Positions 15,571 through 24,654 of a DNA stretch of 64,000 nt are shown in pieces; position 1 is the first letter of the stretch; each line of letters opens with the position of its first letter. The notes beneath the pieces are model-generated. The model saw only the letters and a program-made list of their open reading frames with translations, ran no database searches and was not told where the DNA came from. The DNA is from an uncultured Draconibacterium sp. (GTDB lineage Bacteria > Bacteroidota > Bacteroidia > Bacteroidales > Prolixibacteraceae), in contig NZ_OY781981.1 in assembly GCF_963677565.1 (NCBI RefSeq), positions 186,001 to 250,000 of the forward strand, written 5' to 3'. The position numbers were made by a program, and so were the translations under genes.

Positions 15571-16674
15571 ATGAATGAAGACCTAAAATACAAAGTGGCA
15601 CTTTCAATGCTTCCCAACATAGGTGGTATTCTTGCCCGCAACCTGGTTGCCTACATTGGCAGCGCCGAAGGAGTTTTTTCGCAATCGGCAAAAGCATTAA
15701 CAAAAGTTCCCGGCATAGGCGAACTATATGCCCGCCAGATAAAGAAAAGCAACGTACTGCCAAAAGCTGAAAAAGAACTGGAATACATTGACAAAAACGA
15801 AATCGACATTCATTTCTACACCGATAAAACTTATCCACGACGATTAAAAAGCTGCGTTGATGCGCCACTGATCATTTATACCAAAGGTAAAATGAATCTG
15901 GATACCGAACGGATCATCAGTATTGTTGGTACCCGGAATGCCACTGAATACGGAAAATCAATTGTTAATGATTTGTGCCGCAAATTTGCCGAACGGAAAT
16001 ACAATATTCTTGTGGTAAGCGGACTGGCATATGGCATTGACATACAAGCTCACCGAAGTGCACTAAAATACGATCTCCCCACGGTTGGAGTTATTGCCCA
16101 CGGTTTAGATATGCTTTATCCTGCGATTCATAAACAAACAGCACTCAAGATGCAGGAAAACGGAGGGATTATAACTGATTTTCCAAGCAATTCAAAAATC
16201 GATCCGGCCAATTTTATTAAACGCAATCGTATTATTGCCGGATTGGCCGATGCGACCATTGTTGTTGAATCAGCAAAAAAAGGTGGCTCGCTTATTACGG
16301 CCGACATTGCGTCATCGTATAATCGCGACGTATATGCTTTTCCGGGGCGTTCGGGAGATACCTATTCAAAAGGTTGTAATCAACTTATTCGAAACTACGG
16401 CGCAACTTTAATTGAAGGTATCGAGGATCTGGAATATTTTATGGGATGGGAAAAAATGGAAAAAGTAGAAGCTGTGCAGTCGAGTCTATTTATCGATTTA
16501 AATCCGGAAGAAGAACGCGTAGTAGACTTATTGAAAGAAAAAGGCGAGCTTTTTATCGACCAGATTTCTGCAGAAATAAAACTTCCGGTTAGCCGTGTTT
16601 CAGCAATGCTATTAAACCTCGAATTCAAGAATCTGCTCATTGCTCTCCCTGGTAAAATTTACAAATTGAGGTAA
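15571..16674 (+). CDS. dprA: DNA-processing protein DprA
   Basis: 367 residues. N-terminal helix-hairpin-helix/SAM-like part (KVPGIGELYARQIKKS), then the DprA Rossmann domain: GTRNATEYGKSIVNDLC, SGLAYGIDIQAHRSAL, RNRIIAGLADATIVVESAKK (shown in part) and GSLITADIA; the C-terminal 75 residues are a winged-helix domain (EERVVDLLKEKGELFIDQIS). DprA binds single-stranded DNA and loads RecA during natural transformation in the cytoplasm; it is also kept in bacteria not known to be competent. Shares a spacer of 19 bases with the membrane protein upstream. Confidence 0.95.
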   Translation: MNEDLKYKVALSMLPNIGGILARNLVAYIGSAEGVFSQSAKALTKVPGIGELYARQIKKSNVLPKAEKELEYIDKNEIDIHFYTDKTYPRRLKSCVDAPLIIYTKGKMNLDTERIISIVGTRNATEYGKSIVNDLCRKFAERKYNILVVSGLAYGIDIQAHRSALKYDLPTVGVIAHGLDMLYPAIHKQTALKMQENGGIITDFPSNSKIDPANFIKRNRIIAGLADATIVVESAKKGGSLITADIASSYNRDVYAFPGRSGDTYSKGCNQLIRNYGATLIEGIEDLEYFMGWEKMEKVEAVQSSLFIDLNPEEERVVDLLKEKGELFIDQISAEIKLPVSRVSAMLLNLEFKNLLIALPGKIYKLR

Positions 16675-16697
16675 GTCAGCTTTATTTTCTAATTTTG
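16666..16697 (+). promoter_or_regulatory. Bacteroidota-type promoter for the DEAD-box helicase
   Basis: TTG (16666-16668) and TAATTTTG (16690-16697) are separated by 21 bases, an exact -7 match and usual spacing. It overlaps the end of dprA and lies 41 bases before the helicase start. Confidence 0.6.
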
Positions 16698-16737
16698 CAC
16701 CCGAACAGACAATTCTGTTTTTTTAAAATTAGAGAGA

Positions 16738-18057
16738 ATGAAAAAAACTTTTGAAGATTTAAAAGTTGCAAAATCAATATTAAAATCACTGGATGATATT
16801 GGGTTTACTACACCCACACCTATTCAGCAAAAAGCAATTCCGAAGATCAACTCCGGAGTAAATATTGTTGGAGTGGCCCAAACCGGAACAGGAAAAACTG
16901 CGGCATATCTTTTACCTTTACTTACCCGTTTAAAAAAACCGGAGGGAAATGACCCACGAGTTGTGATACTTGTTCCCACCCGTGAACTTTCAATTCAGGT
17001 TGGCGAAGATATTGAGGAACTGACAGGTTACTCGGAGTTACGACATGCAGCGGTATTTGGCGGAATTGGATGGACAAAACATGCTGCCCTGCTCGAGCTA
17101 GGCATTGATATTCTTGTTGCCACGCCGGGCCGCCTGTGGGATTTATACCAGGCAGGAGTTTTGCGACTAAAAAAGGTAAAGTATCTTGTAATCGACGAAG
17201 CCGACAGAATGTTGGATATGGGTTTTATGCCACAAATCAAGCAATTACAGGAGATTATTCCGTCGCGAAGACAAAACCTGTTGTTTTCGGCTACTTTTTC
17301 GGAAAAGATAGAAAAGCTTGCAGAAGAATTTCTAGATCATTACGACAAACTGGAAGTAGCACCATCGGCAACTCCGGTAGGACAGGTTACACAAACTTGT
17401 TACAGAGTTCCAAATTACAGAACCAAACTCAATCTTATAAAATACCTTCTTGAGGATGAAGAAAAATTTACGCGTGTAGTAATTTTTGTTAAAACAAAAG
17501 AACATGCCGAGGGCGTTTACAAGGTTGTGCAGCGAAAAGCAGAAGGCGAAAAACGTATTCTCCATTCAAACAAAGCACAAAACTCGCGCATTAATTCCAT
17601 TCAGGCATTTAAAAATGGTGAGGTTCGTATCCTTATCACTACTGACGTGTCGGCCAGAGGAATGGATGTAAGCCAGGTAAGTCATGTTATTAATTTCGAT
17701 TTACCGAATGATTACGATGATTATATTCACCGAATAGGGCGAACAGCACGTGCCGGAAATAAAGGCGATGCCATTACGTTAATCGATCCTTCGGCAGAGT
17801 GGCACTGGAAAAAGATTGAAAGTTTGATGCGTAAAGAAGTCGAGCTTTTGGACCTGCCGGAAGAAGTTGAGGTGGAAGAATCAGAGTTTAAAGAAAACCA
17901 GGATATGTTGCGCGAGATTGATCGTCAGCGTAAAATCGACGACCCTACGTTCCAAGGGGCTTTTCATCAGAAAAAAAGAAAAGGATCTTCAAAACGTTCG
18001 TTTGAAGATAAGTTTGCGCGTACAAAAGCGCGCCAAAAAAGGAAGAAAAGAAGATAA
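16738..18057 (+). CDS. DEAD-box RNA helicase (RhlE-like)
   Basis: 439 residues. All DEAD-box motifs are present: Q motif (GFTTPTPIQQKAIP, 22-35), motif I AQTGTGKT (47-54), PTREL (80-84), DEAD at 153-156, SAT at 184-186, and the C-terminal RecA domain with TTDVSARGMD and HRIGRTARAG. The last 30 residues are very basic (KKRKGSSKRSF...KARQKRKKRR) and probably hold RNA non-specifically. Such helicases unwind short RNA duplexes during ribosome assembly and mRNA turnover, particularly in the cold. Own promoter overlaps dprA. Confidence 0.93.
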   Translation: MKKTFEDLKVAKSILKSLDDIGFTTPTPIQQKAIPKINSGVNIVGVAQTGTGKTAAYLLPLLTRLKKPEGNDPRVVILVPTRELSIQVGEDIEELTGYSELRHAAVFGGIGWTKHAALLELGIDILVATPGRLWDLYQAGVLRLKKVKYLVIDEADRMLDMGFMPQIKQLQEIIPSRRQNLLFSATFSEKIEKLAEEFLDHYDKLEVAPSATPVGQVTQTCYRVPNYRTKLNLIKYLLEDEEKFTRVVIFVKTKEHAEGVYKVVQRKAEGEKRILHSNKAQNSRINSIQAFKNGEVRILITTDVSARGMDVSQVSHVINFDLPNDYDDYIHRIGRTARAGNKGDAITLIDPSAEWHWKKIESLMRKEVELLDLPEEVEVEESEFKENQDMLREIDRQRKIDDPTFQGAFHQKKRKGSSKRSFEDKFARTKARQKRKKRR

Positions 18058-18102
18058 TAATTTCAAATAGCAAACACATTTTCATACTGAAATAAATACA
18101 AC

Positions 18103-18132
18103 AAAAAAGGGAAGCAAATGCTTCCCTTTTCT
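18103..18132. terminator. Bidirectional terminator, helicase / exbD
   Basis: GGGAAGC (18109-18115) pairs with GCTTCCC (18120-18126), with six A before and four T after; it serves both convergent units. Confidence 0.85.
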
Positions 18133-18150
18133 TGTATATAAGTCATTGAA

Positions 18151-18621
18151 TTATCTTTCAACTTTCTGTCGCGATGAGTAGTTAATGTTTAGTGCAGCTG
18201 ATTTACGGAGTTCCGTTTTTACATCTTGCACTATACCCATTTTAGTATTCTCATCAATTTTCAACGAAGTTACCATAAACGGTTGTTCAGCCTCATCTCT
18301 GGCTTCGCGTTCAGCGATGATGTAATCTTGTACTTCATCTACTGTTGCAAATTGGTCGTTTAACTGAATACGTGGTGCTCTACCAAACGTTTTTTGGAAC
18401 GAAGGTTGAGGTTCACCAATATAAATGTAACTTACCAAAGATTTCTTCTCCAGCTTACTTAATTCAGTAGCTTCAGGAAGGCGCATTTTTACCTTTAGTG
18501 TTACTTCACGCATTGTTGTACTAACCATAAAGAAGAACAGAAGCATGAACACGATATCTGGCAACGAAGCCGTTGAAATCGGAGGTAATTCCTTACCATC
18601 ATCTTTTCTAAACTTGCTCAT
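18151..18621 (-). CDS. ExbD/TolR-family protein (second copy)
   Basis: 156 residues. One N-terminal membrane helix (about 16-36, TASLPDIVFMLLFFFMVSTTM) with the conserved Asp that takes part in proton flow, then a periplasmic domain. Last gene of the exbB operon. ExbD works with ExbB to turn proton-motive force into motion of TonB. The 11-base spacer to the first ExbD copy and the distinct periplasmic parts suggest the two form a hetero-oligomer, as in other Bacteroidota systems with paired ExbD proteins. Confidence 0.9.
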   Translation of the reverse strand: MSKFRKDDGKELPPISTASLPDIVFMLLFFFMVSTTMREVTLKVKMRLPEATELSKLEKKSLVSYIYIGEPQPSFQKTFGRAPRIQLNDQFATVDEVQDYIIAEREARDEAEQPFMVTSLKIDENTKMGIVQDVKTELRKSAALNINYSSRQKVER

Positions 18622-18632
18622 AATCTATTCCT

Positions 18633-19199
18633 TTAAATTTTACCTTTTGGTTCAGCTTCAGAAATCTTCTGAGGATAAATCTTTCTGATGGCATTTTGTT
18701 GATCATCTTCTAGATCCTCATAAGCTTTTCCAAACTGTTGTTTAGCCAACTCGTCTCTTAATTCATTAATGGCAGCAACCAGTTCGTTTTGAACAGCGAG
18801 ATAAACTCCATATTGAGTATCCAAATCGTTACGTAACGAAATAACCCCTTTGGTTACCATAACTTGTCCAAAGTATGGTACTTCCAATGGTTCTTTTTCA
18901 GGCAATTCTTCAGAATTATATGGATTTGCCATAAATTCTTTCGCCCTTTCACGTAAATTATCAATTTGTTCATAGTCTCCTTCTACCAATAGGTCATTAT
19001 TTTTATTCACAAGAACAACGAAAACATTCCGCTCATTAATTTGAGGTGTATTTTCTGGTTCTTGTTCAACCCATTGTGGCAATTTTCTTCGAAGACCGCT
19101 GTCAACGTCCATCGTGGTTGTTACCAGGAAGAAGATCAGCAACATAAATGCAATATCTGCTAAAGATGCTGCCGGTATTTCAGGTATTTTCTTAGCCAT
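18633..19199 (-). CDS. ExbD/TolR-family protein (first copy)
   Basis: 188 residues. Start MAKKIPEIPAASLADIAFML places the single TM helix at about 10-31 with the proton-channel Asp (ADIAFML). The periplasmic part carries an insert relative to the second copy (residues about 80-125) and ends in a charged tail. Second-to-last in the exbB operon; probably part of a TonB-energising motor for outer-membrane transporters. Confidence 0.9.
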   Translation of the reverse strand: MAKKIPEIPAASLADIAFMLLIFFLVTTTMDVDSGLRRKLPQWVEQEPENTPQINERNVFVVLVNKNNDLLVEGDYEQIDNLRERAKEFMANPYNSEELPEKEPLEVPYFGQVMVTKGVISLRNDLDTQYGVYLAVQNELVAAINELRDELAKQQFGKAYEDLEDDQQNAIRKIYPQKISEAEPKGKI

Positions 19200-19232
19200 A
19201 ACTTTTTCCTGTTTTATTTACCACGATTAAAC

Positions 19233-19691
19233 TTATCTAAACAAACGCATTACTGATGATGATGCCACTGCCAATACGGCCAATCCTAAGAGGATATAAG
19301 TTGCATACAAACCAGTGTCTGTTAATTTTGCTACTCTCTCATTTAAAGTTCCGTCGGCCAAAAATTTGTCAACACCAATAAATTGTGGAATTTCTGGTGA
19401 AGCCAATAAGTAGGCTACGACAAGTACAACTGCCATAAATCCTAGGGAAATAAGCCCTGATTTTGCAGCTTTTTTGTCGGTGAACATGTGAAACAATCCT
19501 GAAAGAACTGCAACACCGGCACCAACAGCTACAAGTATGTAGCTCCATACCAAGTTGGAATTAATCCAACTTCCCATAGTAGGATCTGTATCTACATCAC
19601 TTATGTTTACAAATAAAGAAACAAGAAGAATAGTAGAAACAATGATAAGAGCCCATAGTATAATAGTAACTATTTTTGCTGTTTTACCCAT
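19233..19691 (-). CDS. Four-helix membrane protein of the exbB-exbD operon
   Basis: 152 residues with four hydrophobic segments (about 6-27, 48-66, 76-95, 127-146) and short loops; no catalytic motif. It lies between exbB and the first exbD, 13 and 33 bases from them, so it belongs to the same transcript. Proteins of this kind recur at this place in Bacteroidota ExbB-ExbD operons; a structural or accessory role in the motor is inferred from position alone. Confidence 0.75.
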   Translation of the reverse strand: MGKTAKIVTIILWALIIVSTILLVSLFVNISDVDTDPTMGSWINSNLVWSYILVAVGAGVAVLSGLFHMFTDKKAAKSGLISLGFMAVVLVVAYLLASPEIPQFIGVDKFLADGTLNERVAKLTDTGLYATYILLGLAVLAVASSSVMRLFR

Positions 19692-19704
19692 TTTTCTCTA
19701 CTCC

Positions 19705-20514
19705 TTATTTTTTCATGTTATGTTTTACCAATAAGTCTAACAACGAAATAGAAGCATCTTCCATGTTGTTGATGATGCTATCAATTTTAGCTACACAATA
19801 ATTGTAGAAAATCTGAAGAATAATAGCAACTACAAGACCTGACACAGTTGTAATCAAAGCCACTTTAATACCACCAGCCACAAGAGAAGGACTAATGTCA
19901 CCTGCTACCTCAATAGCATCGAAAGCGCCAATCATACCGATTACAGTGCCCATGAAACCAAGCATCGGAGCCAAAGCGATGAAAAGTGCGATCCAGCTTA
20001 ATCCTTTTTCCAAAAGACCGGCTTGAACACCACCGTAAGAAATAACTGTTTTCTCTACTACATCGATACCGTGATCGAAACGATCAAGTCCTTGGTAGAA
20101 AATACTGGCAACTGGTCCACGAGTTGTGCGACAAACTTCTTTTGCAGCCTCTACACCGCCACTTTCTAATGCTTCTTCAACATTAGCCAACAATTTTTTA
20201 GTGTTGCTGGTTGCAAGGTTAAGGTAAAGAACTCTTTCAATTGCAAAGGCAAGACCTAAAATAAGGGCTACCAATACGAAGCTCATGAAAGCAGGGTCAC
20301 CTTCAATAAATTTTTGTTTCATCTGGCTGTGAAGTGATTTTCCTTCTTCAGCAGCGGCTGCAGCATCTTCTTCAGCTATTGCAGCAGATGTTTCTTCTAC
20401 TTGTTCAGTAGCAGTTTCAGTGGCAGCTGCTTCTTCCTCCTGAGCAAGCGCTACATTAGACGCCATAAAAAACAGCATCCCAAATACGGCTATTAACGCG
20501 AATAGTCTTTTCAT
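19705..20514 (-). CDS. MotA/TolQ/ExbB proton channel family protein
   Basis: 269 residues. A signal-like N-terminal helix (MKRLFALIAVFGMLFFMASN) leads to an Ala/Glu-rich linker (about 25-62, many EE and AAA), then three membrane helices (about 76-97, 160-185, 205-232) and the conserved cytoplasmic region APMLGFMGTVIGMIGAFDAI typical of ExbB/TolQ. First gene of the four-gene operon on the minus strand. It forms the stator ring around ExbD. The extra N-terminal helix and acidic linker are usual for Bacteroidota ExbB. Confidence 0.92.
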   Translation of the reverse strand: MKRLFALIAVFGMLFFMASNVALAQEEEAAATETATEQVEETSAAIAEEDAAAAAEEGKSLHSQMKQKFIEGDPAFMSFVLVALILGLAFAIERVLYLNLATSNTKKLLANVEEALESGGVEAAKEVCRTTRGPVASIFYQGLDRFDHGIDVVEKTVISYGGVQAGLLEKGLSWIALFIALAPMLGFMGTVIGMIGAFDAIEVAGDISPSLVAGGIKVALITTVSGLVVAIILQIFYNYCVAKIDSIINNMEDASISLLDLLVKHNMKK

Positions 20515-20654
20515 AATTGATTTGAATTTTTAATTAATAATCTCTTTGAATTTGTTTTTGTATTGATTTTAAAAATATTAATCCTCATTTCCCACAAAAA
20601 ACATGCCCTGTTTCCCCCGACTTGTTTTTCTTATTAATGAACGACTCATTTTTG

Positions 20655-20742
20655 CGGAGAGAGAGGGATTCGAACCCTCGGTACCCTTTCGGGGTACACA
20701 CGCTTTCCAGGCGTGCCAGTTCAGCCACTCCTGCACCTCTCC
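20655..20742 (-). tRNA. tRNA-Ser (anticodon GGA)
   Basis: On the minus strand the sequence folds as a type II tRNA: acceptor GGAGAGG pairs with TCTCTCC, anticodon stem CACGC/GCGTG with loop CTGGAAA (anticodon GGA), a long variable arm (GTACCCC gaaa GGGTACC), and T arm GGTTCGAATCC, with discriminator G. The 3' CCA is not encoded. It reads serine codons UCC and UCU. Confidence 0.95.
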
Positions 20743-20813
20743 AATAATTTCTGGCGTGGCCTCCCAAAAATGAGGGGTGCAAATTAATAAAAAATTGTGA
20801 AAAAAAAACTTTG

Positions 20814-21857
20814 CTATTCACTAATTTCCCCACGCAAACTTTTATTGAGGTACATTTTAATTTCGGCCGGTTTCAGGCCTTGCCCCAATAAAAACATCAA
20901 TTTTGTGATGGCTGCTTCGGTGGTCATATCTTTTGCCGAAACCACTCCAGCATTTAACAGTTCAATACTGGTTTGATATTGCCCCATTACAACTTTACCT
21001 CCCTGACACTGGGTAACATTTAACACCACTATTCCACGTTTTATTGTTCGCTTAATCGCATTAATCAGCCAACGTGACGTAGGCACATTCCCCGATCCAA
21101 ACGTCTCTAAAACAACGCCTTTCAAGCCTGGAGTATTCAACACCGAGTTAAATACATTCTGGTTTATTCCCGGAAATATTTTCAGGATTACCACATTATC
21201 ATCAAAATCTGTATTTACTTTTAGAATACCCTTATTTTCGGGATAAAAGATAAATTCTGTACTGTATTTTATATCTGTTCCGGCTACTGCCAAAGCCGGA
21301 TAATTAACCGATCTGAATGCACTAAATAATTCTGCATCGCGTTTTAAAGTACGGTTACCACGGTATAATTTAAAATCAAAATAAATACATACTTCAGGAA
21401 CAACACTTAATCCTTGAATTTTTGCGGCAGCAATTTCAACGGCTGTAATGAGGTTTTCTTTACCATCAGTACGAATCATTCCAATTGGCAATTGCGATCC
21501 AGTAAATATTATTGGTTTATCCAGGTTTTCGAACATATAACTCAGCGCAGAAGCCGTGTACGCCATGGTATCGGTACCGTGCAAAACCACAAAACCATCG
21601 TAATTATTATAATAGCGTTCGATAGTTTTTGCAATTTTTATCCAACTTATCGGATTCATATTTGAAGAATCGAGTGCCGGATTAAACGTGATGGTTTTTA
21701 TAATAAAATCGAACTTTTTAAGTTCCGGTACAACTTCCTGGATTTTCTCAAATTTAACAGGTACTAACGATCCGTTTTTAGGATCCTGAACCATACCTAT
21801 AGTACCTCCGGTATAAATAATTAAAATGGAAGTCTTTTTTACTGTCCTACTGTTCAT
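20814..21857 (-). CDS. ansA: Type I L-asparaginase
   Basis: 347 residues from ATG 21857; a TTG three codons earlier is possible but less likely. The two asparaginase Thr motifs are present: YTGGTIGMV near residue 20 (nucleophile Thr) and LHGTDTMAYTASAL near 95 (second Thr with Asp). Length and lack of a signal peptide fit the cytoplasmic type I enzyme, which hydrolyses asparagine to aspartate and ammonia. Follows tatD by 30 bases on the same strand, so the two may be cotranscribed. Confidence 0.92.
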   Translation of the reverse strand: MNSRTVKKTSILIIYTGGTIGMVQDPKNGSLVPVKFEKIQEVVPELKKFDFIIKTITFNPALDSSNMNPISWIKIAKTIERYYNNYDGFVVLHGTDTMAYTASALSYMFENLDKPIIFTGSQLPIGMIRTDGKENLITAVEIAAAKIQGLSVVPEVCIYFDFKLYRGNRTLKRDAELFSAFRSVNYPALAVAGTDIKYSTEFIFYPENKGILKVNTDFDDNVVILKIFPGINQNVFNSVLNTPGLKGVVLETFGSGNVPTSRWLINAIKRTIKRGIVVLNVTQCQGGKVVMGQYQTSIELLNAGVVSAKDMTTEAAITKLMFLLGQGLKPAEIKMYLNKSLRGEISE

Positions 21858-21887
21858 TACTATCAATGAATTTTGATCTGCAATTTA

Positions 21888-22652
21888 TCAAATTCCGAAC
21901 AAATTCCGGGCATTAGAAGTAGTAATTTCTGCAATTCGTGTAAGGGGAAGGCGATAAACTTCTGCAACCTTTTGTGCAATATGAATAAGGTATGAACTTT
22001 CGTTACGTTTGCCGCGTTTAGGCACCGGTGACAAATACGGAGCATCAGTTTCAAGAACGAGATGATGTGGTTCGATATTACTGATAACCTGATCAAGATC
22101 ACTGTTCTTAAATGTAACAACACCTCCAATACCAAGCAAAAATCCCAGATCAGTTATTTTTTTGGCTTCCTCTTCGGTTCCTGTAAAACAATGAAATATC
22201 CCCTTTAAATTACCATCCTGCTCTTCTTGCACAATCTCGTAAGTTGCATCAAACGAATTGCGAACATGCACAACAACAGGCAGATTTAGTTGCTTTGCCA
22301 ATCGAATCTGATAACGAAAAGCGTCTTTTTGTTCTTTTTCATACTTGCTTTCCCAGTATAGATCGATTCCAATTTCGCCAATTCCGTAAAACTTGCGTCG
22401 TTGCAACCAATAGTCTATGGCGTCAAGTTCTTCTTTATAGTCTTCTTCAACCGATGTAGGATGCAAGCCAATTAAAGGATAACATAAATGCGGATAAGCA
22501 TCGGCCAGGTCTAACATGTGCTTTATTGAACCTGAATCAATATTTGGAAGAACGATTTTTTTTATTCCACTTTCCGAAGCCCGCTTCAGCGCCTCATCCC
22601 TATCGTGGATAAAATCTTCTGAATATATGTGAGAATGCGTATCTATAAACAT
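21888..22652 (-). CDS. TatD-family metal-dependent hydrolase (DNase)
   Basis: 254 residues, the usual length. Metal-binding motifs of the TIM-barrel family: D4-T-H6-S-H8 at the N-terminus, GEIGIDLYW, HVRNSFD, HCFTG and ETDAPYLSP near the C-terminus. TatD proteins cut DNA 3'-5' and help repair; the family also contains D-aminoacyl-tRNA deacylase-like members. Upstream partner of ansA. Confidence 0.93.
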   Translation of the reverse strand: MFIDTHSHIYSEDFIHDRDEALKRASESGIKKIVLPNIDSGSIKHMLDLADAYPHLCYPLIGLHPTSVEEDYKEELDAIDYWLQRRKFYGIGEIGIDLYWESKYEKEQKDAFRYQIRLAKQLNLPVVVHVRNSFDATYEIVQEEQDGNLKGIFHCFTGTEEEAKKITDLGFLLGIGGVVTFKNSDLDQVISNIEPHHLVLETDAPYLSPVPKRGKRNESSYLIHIAQKVAEVYRLPLTRIAEITTSNARNLFGI

Positions 22653-22861
22653 TTAGCTGTGTAATTTGCCCCCATTATTTGGTTAAATCTTTCCAGACTT
22701 TATACATCAGAAAAGATTCAGTAATTTCAAAAAACAATCAAGCAATTTGAAAATTTCTGACAAATGTAAAAAAGTGTTTCCGGGTTCCACCCTTTTTTAC
22801 TTTACCTAAAAATTAAATTTAACCTTCGGCCCTTTTTCGAGTACAATTGATTTATACTGAC

Positions 22862-22894
22862 AATAAAAAATCCGCCCGAATACCGAGCGGATTC
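22862..22894 (-). terminator. Terminator of gdhA
   Basis: AATCCGC (22869-22875) pairs with GCGGATT (22887-22893); on the minus strand the hairpin is followed by a T run, 40 bases after the gdhA stop. Confidence 0.8.
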
Positions 22895-22931
22895 ATCATA
22901 TATATCCAATCTTATTTTTTCCTTAACAATT

Positions 22932-24266
22932 TCAGACTACTCCCTGTGCCAACATTGCCTCAGCAACTTTTACAAAACCACCCACATTCGCACCTTTAAC
23001 ATAGTCAACTTTTTTTCCATTACTTCCGTAACTTACACAAGTTTCATGAATGGCTTTCATAATTCCCTTCAGGCGTTCATCCACTTCTTCTTTTGGCCAG
23101 TTAATGCGCATGCTGTTTTGCGACATTTCAAGTCCCGAAACAGCAACACCCCCGGCATTAACTGCTTTTCCCGGAGCGTAATCCATTGCTTCAGTTAAAA
23201 AGTCGACAGCTTCGGCTGTACATCCCATGTTCGATGCTTCGGCCAATAGTGTACAACCATTTTTAGCCAGCTGTTTTGCATCTTCCAAACCTACTTCGTT
23301 TTCAGTGGCACAAGGCATGGCCAGATCCACCGGCACATCCCATGGACGCTTACCTGCGACGAATTCGGCATCAAATTCTTCTGCATAAGGCGAAACAATG
23401 TCGTTATTAGTAGCACGCAACTCCAGTAGATATTCAACTTTATCTCCACTAATTCCCTCTTTATCGTAAATATAGCCGTCAGGGCCCGAAATGGTTACTA
23501 CCTTTCCGCCAAGCTCGTTTATTTTTGAAATGGCTCCCCAGGCAACATTTCCAAAACCTGATACCGAAATCGTTTGTCCTTCTATGTCTTTTCCAATTCG
23601 GTGCAACATATGCTGGGCAAAATATACTGCACCAAAACCTGTTGCTTCCGGACGAATTAAACTTCCTCCCCAGGCTAAACCTTTTCCGGTAAGCACTCCT
23701 GTAAATTCATTTTTCAATCGTTTGTATTGTCCGAACAAATAACCGATCTCGCGTCCTCCAACGCCTATATCACCGGCCGGCACATCAGTGTTTGGTCCGA
23801 TATGACGATACAACTCCGTCATAAAACTCTGGCAAAACCGCATAATTTCACCATCGCTTTTACCTTTTGGACTAAAATCTGATCCGCCTTTTCCTCCGCC
23901 CATTGGCAAAGTCGTAAGGCTGTTTTTAAAGGTTTGTTCAAATCCTAAAAACTTTAAAATGCTCAGGGTTACGCTGGCGTGAAAACGCAAACCTCCTTTA
24001 TATGGCCCCAGCGCAGAGTTAAACTCAACGCGGTAACCGCGGTTTATTTGCACTTCTCCACGATCGTCTACCCAAGGTACACGAAACATTATAACCCGCT
24101 CGGGCTCAACCATTCGTTCCAGAATTTTTGCCCGTTGATACCGTGGATTCTTTTCGTAAAAATCCCAAACCGAACCAATTACTTCTTCTACTGCCTGGTG
24201 AAATTCATTTTCCCCCGGAGTTCTGTGCTCCAAATTTGCGATGAATTCATTTATATCTGCTTTCAT
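22932..24266 (-). CDS. gdhA: NADP-type glutamate dehydrogenase
   Basis: 444 residues from ATG 24266, the standard length; the longer reading from 24293 adds nine unrelated residues. Catalytic features of hexameric GDH: YKGGLRFHASV and LPMGGGKGGSDF (catalytic and substrate Lys), PAGDIGVGGREIG, the nucleotide-binding ISVSGFGNVAW, and C-terminal NAGGVAVSGLEMSQNS. It makes glutamate from 2-oxoglutarate and ammonia with NADPH, the main ammonia assimilation route in many Bacteroidota. Single-gene unit. Confidence 0.96.
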   Translation of the reverse strand: MKADINEFIANLEHRTPGENEFHQAVEEVIGSVWDFYEKNPRYQRAKILERMVEPERVIMFRVPWVDDRGEVQINRGYRVEFNSALGPYKGGLRFHASVTLSILKFLGFEQTFKNSLTTLPMGGGKGGSDFSPKGKSDGEIMRFCQSFMTELYRHIGPNTDVPAGDIGVGGREIGYLFGQYKRLKNEFTGVLTGKGLAWGGSLIRPEATGFGAVYFAQHMLHRIGKDIEGQTISVSGFGNVAWGAISKINELGGKVVTISGPDGYIYDKEGISGDKVEYLLELRATNNDIVSPYAEEFDAEFVAGKRPWDVPVDLAMPCATENEVGLEDAKQLAKNGCTLLAEASNMGCTAEAVDFLTEAMDYAPGKAVNAGGVAVSGLEMSQNSMRINWPKEEVDERLKGIMKAIHETCVSYGSNGKKVDYVKGANVGGFVKVAEAMLAQGVV

Positions 24267-24654
24267 ATGGTTTAATTTTAAGCGATAACCCAACCAAGGT
24301 TATCTATTTGCAATCATGAAATTTAAACTTAAATGATTAAAAATTATTATTTGCCAAAGGTAGAGAAGTAAGAAGTAAAAAAACAAGAATTTCACAAGAA
24401 TCGAACTCCAATCCTAACAACTGTATATCAGGCAGTTACACAAGCCAAGAAAGATGTTAAAAAACACTGTGTGACAGATGTCAGTATTCCGGGTATCATT
24501 CTTAAAAACACCTCATAAACAGGCAATTGAAAGCTTTAACTAACTAAAACTTTCTATTTAAAACTTTTGGATTTTAGAAAATCGCAAGGTTGTTACATTC
24601 CTGTGCATTATTTTATCAAAGTGTAAAACTCAGGCGGTTATTACCTGACTTCTC
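24267..24654. other. Intergenic region between gdhA and the GH20 gene
   Basis: About 390 AT-rich bases. It holds a 12-base dyad TGACAGATGTCA (24472-24483) that could be a regulator site for gdhA, a fragment that looks like the T arm of a tRNA on the minus strand (around 24398-24412) without the rest of a tRNA, and a weak stem TCAGG/CCTGA (24630-24648) followed on the minus strand by GTTTT, a possible terminator of the GH20 gene. Confidence 0.35.

Noticed and set aside
24398..24412. tRNA T-arm-like sequence (GGAGTTCGATTC on the minus strand)
   Set aside because: No acceptor stem, D arm or proper anticodon arm could be fitted around it; at most a remnant.
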